Shown piece after piece: positions 24,101 to 35,406 of a stretch of DNA of 64,000 bases. Both the position numbers and the translations under genes were made by a program. Position 1 is the first letter of the stretch; every line of letters starts with the position of its first letter. The DNA comes from Glandiceps talaboti (lineage: Eukaryota > Hemichordata > Enteropneusta > Spengelidae), in contig NC_135568.1 in assembly GCF_964340395.1 (NCBI RefSeq), positions 4,064,803 through 4,128,802 of the forward strand, written 5' to 3'. The notes beneath the pieces were generated by a model. The model was not told where the DNA came from. It worked only from the letters and a program-made list of their open reading frames with translations, and ran no database searches.

Positions 24101-27100
24101 ATGCACAAATGCCATCTCATACAACTACTTTACCTAGCCAACCTACAGGATTACTCTTTATGGAAAGAAAAAGTGAGTATGTTTCTGAAGACTATTTTCA
24201 ATGAGGAGTTCTCTATAGCTTCAATTACAAGGCTCAGCCTACATATACAAAACCAAAACCAAAGTTCTTGCAATTCCTGTTCAGAATTTGTGTATCATAG
24301 TTCATTTGAATTGGTACTGTAGTTTTGAAATATTGTGTCCTCAGACAGACAGACAGATATACAGACAGACAGACAGACAGACAGACAGACTATTGTTGAT
24401 TTGCAGTTTGAGCAACGAATTTTACATGTTTTTATAATATTAATGAGGATAAAATATATATTATTCAGGGTAGCTCAAATAAATGTGACAGTACTAAGGT
24501 AAATGAAACACTTCTTTCTATTGAGGCCCTCAAGCATCACTACATTAACAATCATACAAAATGATAAAAGTACGTAAAATGAAACTCATACACTAAGCGA
24601 AAAGGTAGACGAAATGAAAGCTACAAAATGGACGCATTGTCACAAACTAAAAGTGAAACTGATGGACAAGCAAATATATCAAAAATTTACATGTTGAACG
24701 ATAGAATACAAACTAAATTACGTAACATTAGAGGAACAAGACAATAGAGAATACATATGACGACTTAGTGTGCGTGGCTGCATATGCTGCACATCCCAAT
24801 AGTGGGTTGTATACAGGATTTTACAGAATGGTGAGGTAGAAATAATATTGTCTCTTCAAGATGTAGTGCATTGATAATAACACATAGTACATTCTCCTTT
24901 GTTGTTCTTGTAGGTGGTTTCAAAAGTGCACAAAAGTCACGTCTTGCAAGAGTAAAAGAAACTGAGGAGGAGCACAGAGTGGAACCTATTACAAAAATGA
25001 CATCACCAGAGTTAGCGTTGGTAAGTTGAAACTATGACATCACCAGAGTTAGCATTGGTGTGTTAAAACTATGACATCACCAGGGTTAGTATTGGTGAGT
25101 TAAAACTATGACATCACCAGAGTTAGCATTGGTGTGTTAAAACTATGACATCACCAGAGTTAGCATTGGTGAGTTAAAACTAACATAACATTACAATAGT
25201 TTTCATTCAAGGAAATTAATTTTTCACTGAAAGGAGAAATTTGGTGTTTTGTCCTAATTTATAAAGGTATATGCATGGTAAAATCACATGCATGAAAAGT
25301 GTAGAAATAAATTCCAGATGAAGATCAAGTGTATGTCACAGTATTTATCTTGTGCAAAGACATCAGAATTTACACTTAACAGTTATCTGTGTAATATGTT
25401 TTGTTCAACAGTCAGTGCATCGAGGGTTCATGACAATATCCCTGTTTTGCCATGGCATACTGGCTGGTTTTGCTCTATGGCAGTGTGTTGTTGTTTATTC
25501 TCTCAGTGCTGATGGAGACACCAACTTTTTAACCAACTACTACAGACTTTCCTTGCCAGCGATGTCCATGTACTACTTCTTGTTAGCTGTGTGTACTATC
25601 TCTGCCTTTGACAGGTAAGACTTGGACTAATTTTTACAAGGAAATTGACGCCTTGGTATATCATTCATTGGACGGAACATTTTTTACATAAACATAGACG
25701 CATTTCAACTTCCCACTTTTAATAACAGAGACATCACACACCAGCAGGATCCCTTACCGAAGCACAGTGATAAAGATCACTATTCTTACAGTAGAAATGA
25801 TGTTGGTTTGGTGTTTCACTAATGGGACATTACGTTTTGATACACAGGTAGACATATTTCAACTCTAGACTAATAATAACAGAGACACAAAAAACACAGT
25901 AGGATCCTTTGCCCAATCACATTGAACACTGATAAGCATTGCTATTCTTTCACAGTGCAGTAAAACAGGCTTCTAATGAAAACATTACACATGGACTTAA
26001 TGATTTTAATGGCTCTGATTGTTTATTTTCTAACTGATAGTCAACTTTACCACTACTACATCTCCACTGTGCACGGCACCTATGTAATTGTTTCTTTTGC
26101 GTTAGAAGTTGTCTGAGTGTGTGTAATAAATGTCATGTTACATGAGTGACTGTGAAATACTAAACCAACATCAGTTCAATTGTAACAGTGCAGTAGAATT
26201 TCTGTATGGCTTGGCTCCTTGACAAAATCATAATCTGTAGAGACAAACACAGTATGCCATTAAACTTCAGGTGTTCGTTACCATGGATATTCTAAAGTTC
26301 AGGTGTTCGTTACCATGGATATTCTAAAGTTCAGGTGTTCGTTACCATGGATATTCTAAAGTTCAGGTGTTCGTTACCATGGATATTCTAAACTTCAGGT
26401 GTTCGTTACCATGGATATTCTAAAGTTCAGGTGTTCGTTACCATGGATATTCTAAACTTCAGGTGTTAGTTACCATGGATATTCTAAACTTCAGGTGTAA
26501 GTTACCATGGATATTCTAGATAATATGTTACACGTAATTCTAAATTTATGTTTCTATTTTGACAGGTATGACCTGGCAAGACCTAACAGAAAATTCTTCA
26601 AAGGTCTTCTAACATTTCAGTCAGGTGCCATTTCAATACTTGGTAAGTCAATATATTTTAACCATGTGCTATACATTGCTGTGGAGTAATCTTCAGTTGT
26701 ACCTTTGTAATAACTTTCCATGCCATGCCCCGATGTACTCAGTCCCCAAATGTCATTACTGTGTACATAACTCTGCTTCATGTTGCAGCCCTGGCTTTGA
26801 CCACATCTTGAAATGAACAGTGATTACTTTTCAATGTTCATCAGAACTTCGTTCTGTGTGAGTTCCAGTGGAGGTACTCAATGGGGTATTTGCACTCATT
26901 CTCCAGTGATCTCTGTTACCCTTTCACACACTACACATGTGAAAGTATGGTCACAGAGAAAACCGTAAGCACTTGTACAAAAACCCCAAGTACACCACAT
27001 CTGCACTCACACATCACAAAGTTTTGTCATATTGCCAGCAGGTCTAAAAAAAATTGTTTGGTTCCGGTAACGCGACCTCGCCTAGTTTTTCACTGCTGAC

Positions 27101-30100
27101 CCTAAACTTTTTTTTATGTATTTTTTATTTTTATTTGAGAATAAAATAATAAAATTGTGAAAATTGTGAGCCCTCGCAAGAAACTTAAAAAGACAATATA
27201 AAACTGTTCTTCCAATCTGTACTGACTGTACATCTGATGAGAAGAAACCAATAACACAGAGACCATATGGAAAACAACGGAAAACATAACTATCTGAACC
27301 TATTCTAAAATTGACCGTAATCGGAACCACATAATTTTTTTTGTTAGGCCTCATCAGGAAGATTTTGACAACTTTGAATGTTTTGATTATTTCATGCACC
27401 ACAGAATAAATGACTTGCATACATTTCTTCATGATGTATAACAATCAGGGTGTACTACTCTGGCAATCAGGGTCTCGGTTTGCTAAGATAAACGCAAACT
27501 AAAAATATTGTTTGTCGATGTGGTAGATTACACAAGTGATGATAGCAGTGCCTCTGTTTTACAGTTATAATCACCTTGTAATCAAGATAGTGAAAACACT
27601 GGAATTCCTCAAAAACGTACACCACAAGATCATACATTCCACCCTACTTCATACAATTAACTAACATCCATTGAATGGTTTATATCAACATGTCACAACA
27701 ATAGTTTTAGTTTATGTCTATGTGAGTAAACCGAGACCTCGATTGCCAGAGTAGTAAATCCTGTATTTCATATATGATAAATTTGACTTGTGTGTGTGTG
27801 TGGTGTAATTATGTAATTTTTTTTTTATTTGCAGTGTATTTGATAACTTTGATCTTCTCAGTGAGCATAGCTGCACTGGATGACAGAATAGGGCTGTATG
27901 GTATAACAGATTCCCCACTATGGTAAGTCTGTATCTATAACTTAGAATAGGGCTGTATCTTACATCAGATTCCCCACTATGGTAAGTTAGTCTGTAACTA
28001 TAACATAGAATAGGACTGTATGGTATAACAGATTCCCCACTATGGTAAGTCTGTAACTATAACTATAACTTAGAATAGGGCTGTATGTTACATCAGATTC
28101 CCCACTATGGTAAGTCTGTAACTATAACTTAGAATAGGAGTGTATGGTACAACAGATTCTCCACTATGGTAAGTCTGTAACTATAACTTAGAATATGGCT
28201 GTGTGTTACATCAGATTCCCCACTATGGTAAGTCTGTAACTATAACTTAGAATAGGGCTGTATGTTACATCAGATTCCCCACTATGGTAAGTTAGTCTGT
28301 AACTATAACTTAGAATAGGACTGTATGTTACATCAGATTCCCCACTATGGTAAGTCTGTAACTATAACTTAGAATAGGGCTGTATGTTACATCAGATTCC
28401 CCACTATGGTAAGTTAGTCTGTAACTATAACTTAGAATATGGCTGTGTGTTACATCAGATTCCCCACTATGGTAAGTTAGTCTGTAACTATAACTTAGAA
28501 TAGGGCTGTATGTTACATCAGATTCCCCACTATGGTAAGTTAGTCTGTAACTATAACTTAGAATAGGGCTGTATGTTACATCAGATTCCCCACTATGGTA
28601 AGTTAGTCTGTAACTATAACTTAGAATAGGGCTGTATCTTACATCAGATTCCCCACTATGGTAAGTTAGTCTGTAACTATAACTTAGAATAGGACTGTAT
28701 GGTATAACAGATTCCCCACTATGGTAAGTGTGTAACTATAACTTAGAATAGGGCTGTATCGTACATCAGATTCACCACTATGGTAAGTGTGTAACTATAA
28801 CTTAGAATAGGGCTGTATGTTACATCAGATTCCCCACTATGGTAAGTTAGTCTGTAACTATAACTTAGAATAGGGCTGTATCTTACATCAGATTCCCCAC
28901 TATGGTAAGTGTGTAACTATAACTTAGCATAGGGCTGTATGGTACAACAGATTCCCCACTCTGGTAAGTTAGCCTGTAACTAGTATGTTCAATTCTAAAT
29001 TCTAGTACAGCTTGCATAGATATTATGTAATCTTACAGCTTGTACCATATTTTTTTCTTGGAACCTGGGTAAGAAAACCTGAGGACCTCTTGTTGATGTG
29101 AATCATGTATCACCTATAATGAAAACCTTGCAAATATGGCAAATCCCCCCCCCCCTTTTTTTTTGGGGGGGGGGGGGGGGGCATGCTCTGTTTCCCATAA
29201 TGTTAGTGTTGGCAATTTGGACCGAAAGTATTAAATCTATCATATTTTTCCATCTTTCAGTGAACCAGACTGCCCAGAAACTTCCTTGTGGTATGTTCTT
29301 CCCATTATTTCAGTGTATTTATCGTTTTTATAGGTAAAGGATAACTCATGAATTCACTATGTTTGATAAAAACTTGGATGTTACACAAGATGAAATGTGT
29401 TGGTTTCATTTACTTTCACTCATTAGAATGGAGCTGGCCTCAATCCAAACTTAGGTGGAAGTAACTTTTGGGCCTTGCTAGGGAACGCTCTTTAATGTGT
29501 TGTTGACTGGTTGCATTGTTATGCAACCAGTAACAATAGAAACAGTCAACAACACATATAGCAGAAGTATTGTTGCCAGCTTTGTACTAATAAGTGAAAG
29601 TAAAAGAAACCAATGCCCATTTTATCTTGTTTAACATCTAAGTTTTCATTGTAAAAAAATGGGGAATTCACAAGATATTGTTGTCATTATTTTTATGGTT
29701 ATTTCATTCACCTCAGTGGGTAAGTCAGTGGAATGGTTTGTTCTTCCTACAATCTGATATTTACATCAAGCTATGCTGGCCAACCCATAGCTAGTCTGGC
29801 TGCTAGATCTCTCAGGGTGTTCTACTAACTTGAGAAGCAACCAAAGGTCACCACTGGGGTCACAATGTTCGACCAACTGTATCTCTTAGCATGTCTCACG
29901 CTGTGTTACAACTACCTACTATAGCAGCAAGTTTCTCTATTGATGGCAGTGTAATTTTTCACCCCCTGATGTTTAATTAGTGTACATTTCACCAGTGGAG
30001 TTTTAAGTAGAGTCATCAGGATAGGGACACTGTGGGATATCTAATCTGGTTTAATAAACAAAGTTGCAATGTTGTATTGTGTTCTAGTTGCTAATTTAAC

Positions 30101-31945
30101 ATCAAACGTTGGAGTTGTTTGTTTACCATCTGAGTGAAGTGAGTGAGTGTATGTGTGTCATATTATCTGTGTAGTGACTATAGCCAACCTTGGTCTTATC
30201 AATAATTTGTTTCAATTAAACATCAGGGAATGAAAGATTACACTGTGACAAATAGAGAAACATGCTGCTAGTAGGTAGTTTCAGCACAGCTTGAGACAGA
30301 CCAAGAGATACAGTTGGTGGACCATTAATTGTTGTAACTCAAAGTTCAGATCCAAGGTCTTAGTACAACTACAAGACTAGTTCATTGCTAACATTAGGGT
30401 GACTATTGCTGGTTAGTAATTTTGGAGAGGGATTCTTTAGCTTTACAGTCTTCTAGGTTTTGAACACATTCCATTTATAACATCTTGCATTTTTAATTTT
30501 GTGAATTGCATTGCATTTCAACTTGAACTCAAGGAAAATAAAGTATTTACATAAACTTGGTGTACCAGTGTACCACTGCTAGAGCAATATAGGTGGCAAT
30601 CAAGCAAAATTTATGTGAAATCATGAAAACACTCTTCAGGACCCCAAAATACCTTAATTTCTTGGAGTGGCATTCCCTTTAAATACATTACATGTTACTG
30701 TAAAATTTTAATTCCAAGATATACGTTTTGTGTGAACATTTTACAGGGACGATCAAGATGCAGAGTACAGGCTGTATGTATGGAGGATACTGAATCTGAT
30801 GAGAGTTATTGGGGCCATACTGGGTTGGATTATAATTTCTCTCACTCCAGCTACAGACTATACACAAGGTATGTTTATTGTATCCATACTGGGTTGGGTT
30901 ATAGTTTCTCTCACTCCAGCTACAGGCTGTGCACAGGGTATGTGTATTGGGGGGGGGGGGGGGGGGCATACTGGGTTAGGTTATAGTTTCTCTCACTCCA
31001 GCTACAGACTATACACAAGGTATGTCTATTGGGGCCATACTTGTTTGGGTTGTAGTTTCTCTAATTCAAGCTACAAGCTGTGCACAAGGTATGTCTATTG
31101 GGGCCATACTGGGTTGATTTATAGTTTCTCTCACTCCAGCTACAAGCTGTGCACAAGGTATGTCTATTGGGGCCATACTGGGTTGATTTATAGTTTCTCT
31201 CACTCCAGCTACAGGCTGTGCACAAGGTATGTCTATTGGGGCCATACTGGGTTGATTTATAGTTTCTCTCACTCCAGCTACAAGCTGTGCACAAGGTATG
31301 TTTATTGGGGCCATACTGGGTTGGGTTATAGTTTCTCTCACTCCAGCTACAGACTATACACAAGGTATGTCTATTGGGGGCCATACTGGGTTGGGTTATA
31401 GTTTCTCTCACTCCAGCTACAGGCTCTGCACAGGGTATGTTTATTGAGGCCATACTTGTTTGGGTTATAGTTTCTGTAACTCCAGCTACAAGCTGTGCAC
31501 AAGGTATGTTTATTGGGGCCATACTGGGTTCGTATGTGTATTGGGACCATACTTGGTTGGGCTACAAACTATACCAGGTACATTTGTATGTTTATCCAAT
31601 AAGCAATACTCATAGGGGAAACTTTGTTAGGTTCATTCCATCCATCTATGCAAAACTGTACACGTATTCCTCTGATACGCACCACTCAATGTCTTGCAAA
31701 TACCTTACACATTTCTTACTTTTGTTACTTCATCAAATTTAAAAGAATAACTTTTTGACCCCCCAGGGACTTTTACTACAAGCTTGTTACCTTCCAGAGC
31801 TTTTGTATTCAATAACCACACCGACATTAAAATGACAATTTGTTATCGTTATGTTCTTATTTCAGATCATCTCAAGAAGACAGACGAACCATTGTGGGAC
31901 GAAACAGTTGATCATGAAATGAATCAACGACAACATGGCGTGTGA
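18151..31945 (+). CDS. tmem237: Transmembrane protein 237 (ciliary transition-zone tetraspan protein), 15 exons
   Basis: Exons: 18151-18165, 18596-18650, 19523-19582, 20096-20293, 21345-21416, 21677-21802, 22912-23011, 23524-23567, 24038-24172, 24914-25020, 25412-25614, 26566-26642, 27835-27922, 30747-30868, 31866-31945. All phases join; the total is 1482 nt, 493 residues (human protein 408). The N-terminal half is hydrophilic, starting with KPRSLPPL (human RPPRALPPV) and carrying repeated Lys/Arg-rich patches (PRKRKKKM, PRKKSKPKP, GRKQKKKKTPR). The linker TGLLFMERKSGGFKS matches the vertebrate TGISQPVGKVFVEKS region. Four membrane helices follow in exons 11-14 (…LFCHGILAGFALW…, …LLAVCTISAFDR, …) and a charged C-tail. 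TMEM237 works in the transition zone with MKS/JBTS proteins, and its loss causes Joubert syndrome in humans. Exons 10, 13 and 14 end in tandem repeats described separately. The longer N-terminus is the main difference from vertebrates. Confidence 0.94.
21842..21930 (+). mobile_element. Solo terminal repeat of the 29.87-30.32 kb inverted-repeat element
   Basis: About 85 bp in tmem237 intron 6 (AATTGTATCTCTTAGCCTG…) closely matches the left arm of the element at 29870-30322, including the AGCAGCAAGT…CACAGTGTAAT end. Only one arm is present. Confidence 0.6.
24343..24391 (+). repeat. (ACAG)n microsatellite
   Basis: Short CAGA/ACAG tract in tmem237 intron 9. Confidence 0.85.
24997..25181 (+). repeat. 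Five-copy minisatellite spanning the exon 10 / intron 10 junction of tmem237
   Basis: The exon 10 end (ATGACATCACCAGAGTTAG…TTG) plus the start of intron 10 is repeated five times with a ~38-45 bp period. The first copy is the exon itself (donor GTAAGT at 25021). Later copies carry GTGTGT or GTGAGT at the same place, so at least two further copies keep a usable donor. Confidence 0.9.
26262..26520 (+). repeat. 33-34 bp minisatellite, eight copies, in tmem237 intron 11
   Basis: Each unit contains TTCAGGTGTTCGTTACC followed by ATGGATATTCTAAA. GTTACCATGG, the first ten bases of the X-box palindrome seen at 15921, is present in every copy, but the second half-site is not. The array ends 46 bp before exon 12. 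Unlike the other tmem237 arrays it does not copy an exon end. Confidence 0.9.
27045..27350 (+). mobile_element. MITE-like element, family A copy 1
   Basis: Ends show imperfect inverted repeats built on TGGTTCCGGTAAC (left) and the complement of GTAATCGGAACCAC (right), next to T/A-rich runs. A second copy in the same orientation is at 59495-59903. Internal sequence is divergent. It lies in tmem237 intron 12. A 120-residue minus-strand frame overlapping it is not supported as a gene. Confidence 0.6.
27886..28982 (+). repeat. Eighteen-copy minisatellite spanning the exon 13 / intron 13 junction of tmem237
   Basis: A 57-66 bp unit, AATAGGGCTGTATG…GATTCCCCACTATG then GTAAGT…TAACTATAACTTAG, is repeated about 18 times. 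Copy 1 is the true end of exon 13 (donor at 27923). Every copy I read retains GTAAGT after the exon-like segment, so intron 13 begins with about 18 consensus 5' splice sites. Confidence 0.93.
29145..29181 (+). repeat. poly-C / poly-T / poly-G symmetric homopolymer block
   Basis: A run of about 11-12 C, about 9 T and about 17 G within tmem237 intron 13. The C and G runs can pair with the T run as loop. Lengths may be unreliable in any assembly. Confidence 0.7.
29349..29672 (+). mobile_element. MITE-like inverted-repeat element, family B copy 1
   Basis: About 85-bp inverted arms (29349-29434 and 29590-29672) share the GATGTTACACAAGAT / CATTTACTTTCACT segments. Inside, TTGTTGACTGGTTGCAT and its complement form a second inverted pair. 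Part of the same family recurs at 62970-63171. No coding capacity. Confidence 0.7.
29870..30322 (+). mobile_element. MITE-like inverted-repeat element, family C
   Basis: Inverted arms of about 85 bp (29870-29954 and 30236-30322) contain AACTGTATCTCTT… and end near CAGTGTAAT. A solo arm is at 21842-21930. The ~280-bp interior shows no coding frame. Lies in tmem237 intron 13. Confidence 0.7.
30800..31570 (+). repeat. ~70-bp minisatellite, about ten copies, spanning the exon 14 / intron 14 junction of tmem237
   Basis: The last ~70 nt of exon 14, which encode the fourth membrane helix, plus the donor are repeated about ten times. Each copy has GGGCCATACTGGGTT, TTTCTCTCACTCCAG and CACAAG|GTATGT. 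Copy 1 is the real exon end (donor 30869). The period is not a multiple of three, so read-through shifts frame. Each unit also holds a pyrimidine tract plus AG 18 nt before the donor, a potential 3' splice site. Copy 2 ends in a G16-17 run (about 30950-30966). Confidence 0.92.
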
Positions 31946-33985
31946 TATATTGTAGGACTTTTACAACTGTTATCTTTGTTGATAAGAATTGCTTGTGATC
32001 AGAACGTTTATGTTATCAGTGGTCTACAGTTGTGTATCTCAGCAAATTGATATTCATGTGATAGTGTGATAAGGAGAAAACTTCTTGATACCTTCAAAGT
32101 TAGTCTAGGAGCTTGAGCCTCGGGCAGTTCTTCTAATTTTAAAAGTGACCTCAAGTCACAGGCTTTCCTGAGGTACGGTCATTCTTGTTTTTTATTTGAC
32201 AATCTTCCGAGTTCAGATCTGAGGCCATACTACAAGACTATTTCAAAACCAGTTCTAATTCTAGGCGCATCATAAAAATAATGAACATTTGATTTCTAAA
32301 TTCTAGATCGACACCATAACTTTCGCTTCACATGCATTACTATAGGTGTGCTTGTGAAAATAAGACTTGTTGTTCTATTTTGACCATTTCTCATGAGGTA
32401 AAAAGTGATGACAGGTACCGAGAATTGTTCACCACTGATAAAACAACATTCTGATGACAGCCAATTCTCTTCAACAATGATAATGGGTTGTAAGTGCACA
32501 CTTTGTTTTCTTCGTTAAGCTTATAAGCCGTCCTGTCTAAACTGATGTACAAAAGATTTTTTTTTCTCGTATTTTACTTAAAAAACACTACAATGATATT
32601 TTTGTATACCAAATGTAAAAGATGATTATTTTCAATTACCAGATGTTCAAGGACAAATTTTTAGTGGAATTGAAATGTATGAAATCAAAAAATAATGATC
32701 CTACAAGTCTTTAAAAATACATCTTTTATCTTGTATATAGTGGTTGTTTTGTCAGAGACGCCAATCCTATTGAAAACGTTTCACTGTAGTTCATTTTCGA
32801 GTCGTGATGTCCATATTTCAAAGTGACAAGGCCCCTTATATTATTATCAACTGAACAATGAAAATTGTAGCCTGTTGACATCGCGATCTGTGATTTTGAT
32901 TCATTGTCTTACTAACAGCTTACATCACTAGCAATGTCAAACTATTGACAATTATATGCTTAAACTGATTGGTCTTCATGGAGAGTGATAACGTACGTCA
33001 GCCTAATTGACTACATTAAAATATCTAAATGTGCTGTCGTTAAGATGGTCATAAGAGTGGCATAATTTACATATAGTGAATATTATGTAAATATCTACAA
33101 ACAGGCATGTTGGTAACTGCCATTGAGGGCATGGCTAAATTAATCGTTTGCCATTTCTAACGTTACAAGTAGTTACTGAGACAGCAAAGCAAAATTACAA
33201 AACGTGAGATGAACAGGCTAAGAAAATAATGAATGAATGATATAGACCAATTATTGCATAGAAAGATGCATATATATTGTATATGTTGGTACTGAGGATT
33301 TGTTTCATAGAGTGTAGCCATTGTAACTCTTACACCTACACTAGCTATAATTGGGGTATTATTTTTTAAATCAGAAACAAACTATCTCCACTGAAATTTT
33401 TTAAGTATATACTTTATGTGTTATTTATAGGTCTGTTTTATCTGTATGTATTATAGTAATAAGTTGAAAACTTGATCCTTTAGGTTGTTAATTTTAGGAA
33501 GCGGACCCAAGATCAATTTGATTAGATATATTGCTCTATAATATGTGTACAGCTACACAAATATGTTCACCCACAGGTGATTCAATACTGTTCAGTGTGT
33601 ACAATATTACGATGAAGTTGTTAATCTAACCAAGCAGTTTCAAAAAAACGTTCTTCAAGTTGCAGCTAGTGCAGCTCTAAGTACTCATCACTTGATACAA
33701 CTTAGTCATGCAAGTGTTTTTGTATACATGGATATTTATTCATACTTGCAGATAAAAGATTTCCAAATGAACTGATGAAGCTATGTCAACACAAATTACT
33801 TTGTATAGTGTATTACAAACTTCTTAACTTTCTTTCAACAATAGTTGTTATTACTTAATTAAGCATGATTTTGACATTTTAGCATATCACATTTCATTTT
33901 GAGCAATGAGATTAAAGTAATATTTATTACATTTTTTTGTAACCAGCTGATTAAAAGCAACATTTTTAATATTTAAGACATGTTG
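31946..33985 (+). other. 3' flank of tmem237
   Basis: No coding evidence. It probably starts with the 3' UTR. The region around 32295-32440 resembles 22490-22610 in tmem237 intron 6 (shared TTCACATGCAT, TTATTCTATTTTGACC-like and GGTACTGAGAATTG-like pieces), indicating another dispersed repeat. Confidence 0.45.
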
Positions 33986-34235
33986 CAGTGTGTGTGTGTG
34001 TGTGTGTGTGTTTGTGTGTGTATGTATGTATGTATGTATGTATGTATGTATGTATGTATGTATGTATGTATGTATGTATGCGTGTGTGTATGTATGTATG
34101 TATGTATGTATGTATGTATGTATGTACATTGTATATATGTATGTATGTATGTATGTATGTGTCACTGTGTGTGTGTGTGTCTGTGTGTATGTGTGTATAT
34201 ATATATATGTCTGTGTGTGTGTCTGTGTGTGTACT
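33986..34235 (+). repeat. (TG)n / (TATG)n compound microsatellite
   Basis: GT repeat, long TATG tract, then TG/TC-rich variants to about 34235. The Cys-Val and Tyr-Val frames over it are artefacts. Confidence 0.93.
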
Positions 34236-34630
34236 GGTATTCTCACAGATCTTGTGACATCAGTTATAGTATCTCTCACATGGCATCTTACTCAGTCGGT
34301 ATGTTTCCTTGGATCCACAAGTGCTTAGCAACGCCATGATGGTCATCAAGAACATCCCAGAGGAAAAGGACAGAGAGCAGAAAGATGTTTAGGCAAATGA
34401 TGGTATGGAATTCACCACTGTCTACTGGAACGGTTACTGATGCACTGATGAAATACATGTATTATCAAAAATGTTCGGTTCTGAAGTATCTTTTCATGAC
34501 TCTTTCACAACATTTATGGTATTCCCCTTTCATATTAGGTGCTTCAATAGATAATGGCACTGCTTTAGATAGATGGTTTGATTTCTTTTTAATAGTTATT
34601 GACATCATTAAAGCTCATTTATATACCTAG

Positions 34631-34877
34631 GTTATTGCTGTTGATATGGGGAGTTTTGATAGTAAAGGAGTTCCTATCAATCTGCTTTCTTACGAAGATG
34701 ACCCAAGAATATACGATATTTATGTTATCCTCAGCAAACTAGATGGGGATAATGGTTGGGGATCAGCTTGTCCCGGTGTTGCAGAATAGTCAGGATAGAC
34801 TGAAAGTCAAGGTCAATTCATACATCAACGATGACGAAGACAGTCAGCACTACTTTGAACACTACCCTGTAGCGTAA
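34631..34877 (+). pseudogene. Broken TIR-domain fragment related to the TIR of the 11-15 kb gene
   Basis: One frame (34631-34760) reads …DDPRIYDIYVILSKLDGDNGW. The next frame (34761-34877) reads DQLVPVLQNSQDRLKVKV, then NSYINDDEDS, and stops at TAA 34875. Joined across one extra base in the GGGG at 34757-34760, this parallels the exon 3 TIR at 14770-14890 (YDIY…SK.D…W…L…L…V.VN.Y). The second half of the TIR is absent; (ATAC)n begins 70 bp on. An upstream frame at 34321-34389 (…SNAMMVIKNIPEEKDREQ…) may belong to the same lost gene. I infer a truncated paralogue or retained fragment, not an expressed gene. Confidence 0.55.
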
Positions 34878-34944
34878 AGATCGTCACATAAATAAGTAGA
34901 CATGCCCTCAATGACCAAAAAAAATCTAAAGAAATAGAATTAGC

Positions 34945-35065
34945 ATACATACATACATACATACATACATACATACATACATACATACATACATACATAC
35001 ATACATACATACATACATACATACATACATACATACATACATACATACATACATACACACACACA
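34945..35065 (+). repeat. (ATAC)n microsatellite
   Basis: About 110 bp of uninterrupted CATA/ATAC repeat between the TIR relic and the palindrome array. Confidence 0.93.
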
Positions 35066-35320
35066 TTGTATAGAAGATACATTTGTTGATACACACAGGA
35101 TTGTCCTGGAAATAAAGGAAATCGTAGTTTCTTTCAAACCGTGCCTTTATTGGCTAAGTGACGAGTGAATAATCGTCAATCAAGTTGTCATCATTATTTC
35201 TTAAGTTGTTGTAACTCAAGAAATATGTTCTGAGAACTTTCGCATTCGACCAACGCAGTATTGAAGTTGTCGGAGCGCATATTTCCAGAGCTGCTACTGC
35301 TGTTGTTGATTGCGGTAGTC

Positions 35321-35342
35321 GTGGTGGTGGTGGTGGTGGTGG

Positions 35343-35396
<54 letters not shown>
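35321..35396 (+). repeat. (GGT)n(TTG)n trinucleotide repeat
   Basis: GGT repeats followed by about 18 TTG units. It abuts the left edge of the palindrome array (35407). The poly-Gln/Pro minus-strand frame is an artefact. Confidence 0.9.
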
Positions 35397-35397
<1 letters not shown>

Positions 35398-35406
35398 ACC
35401 ATTATC

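Noticed and set aside
27082-27444. 120-residue minus-strand frame
   Set aside because: Overlaps a MITE-like element inside tmem237 intron 12, is AT-rich, and shows no domain or splice support.
27886-28982. Regularly spaced repeats resembling a CRISPR array
   Set aside because: Units are contiguous with no unique spacers, sit in a eukaryotic intron and derive from the exon 13 end. It is a minisatellite.
30688-31522. Long frames on both strands at 30.7-31.5 kb (up to 200 residues)
   Set aside because: They are readings of the ~70-bp minisatellite derived from exon 14. Only 30747-30868 fits the gene.
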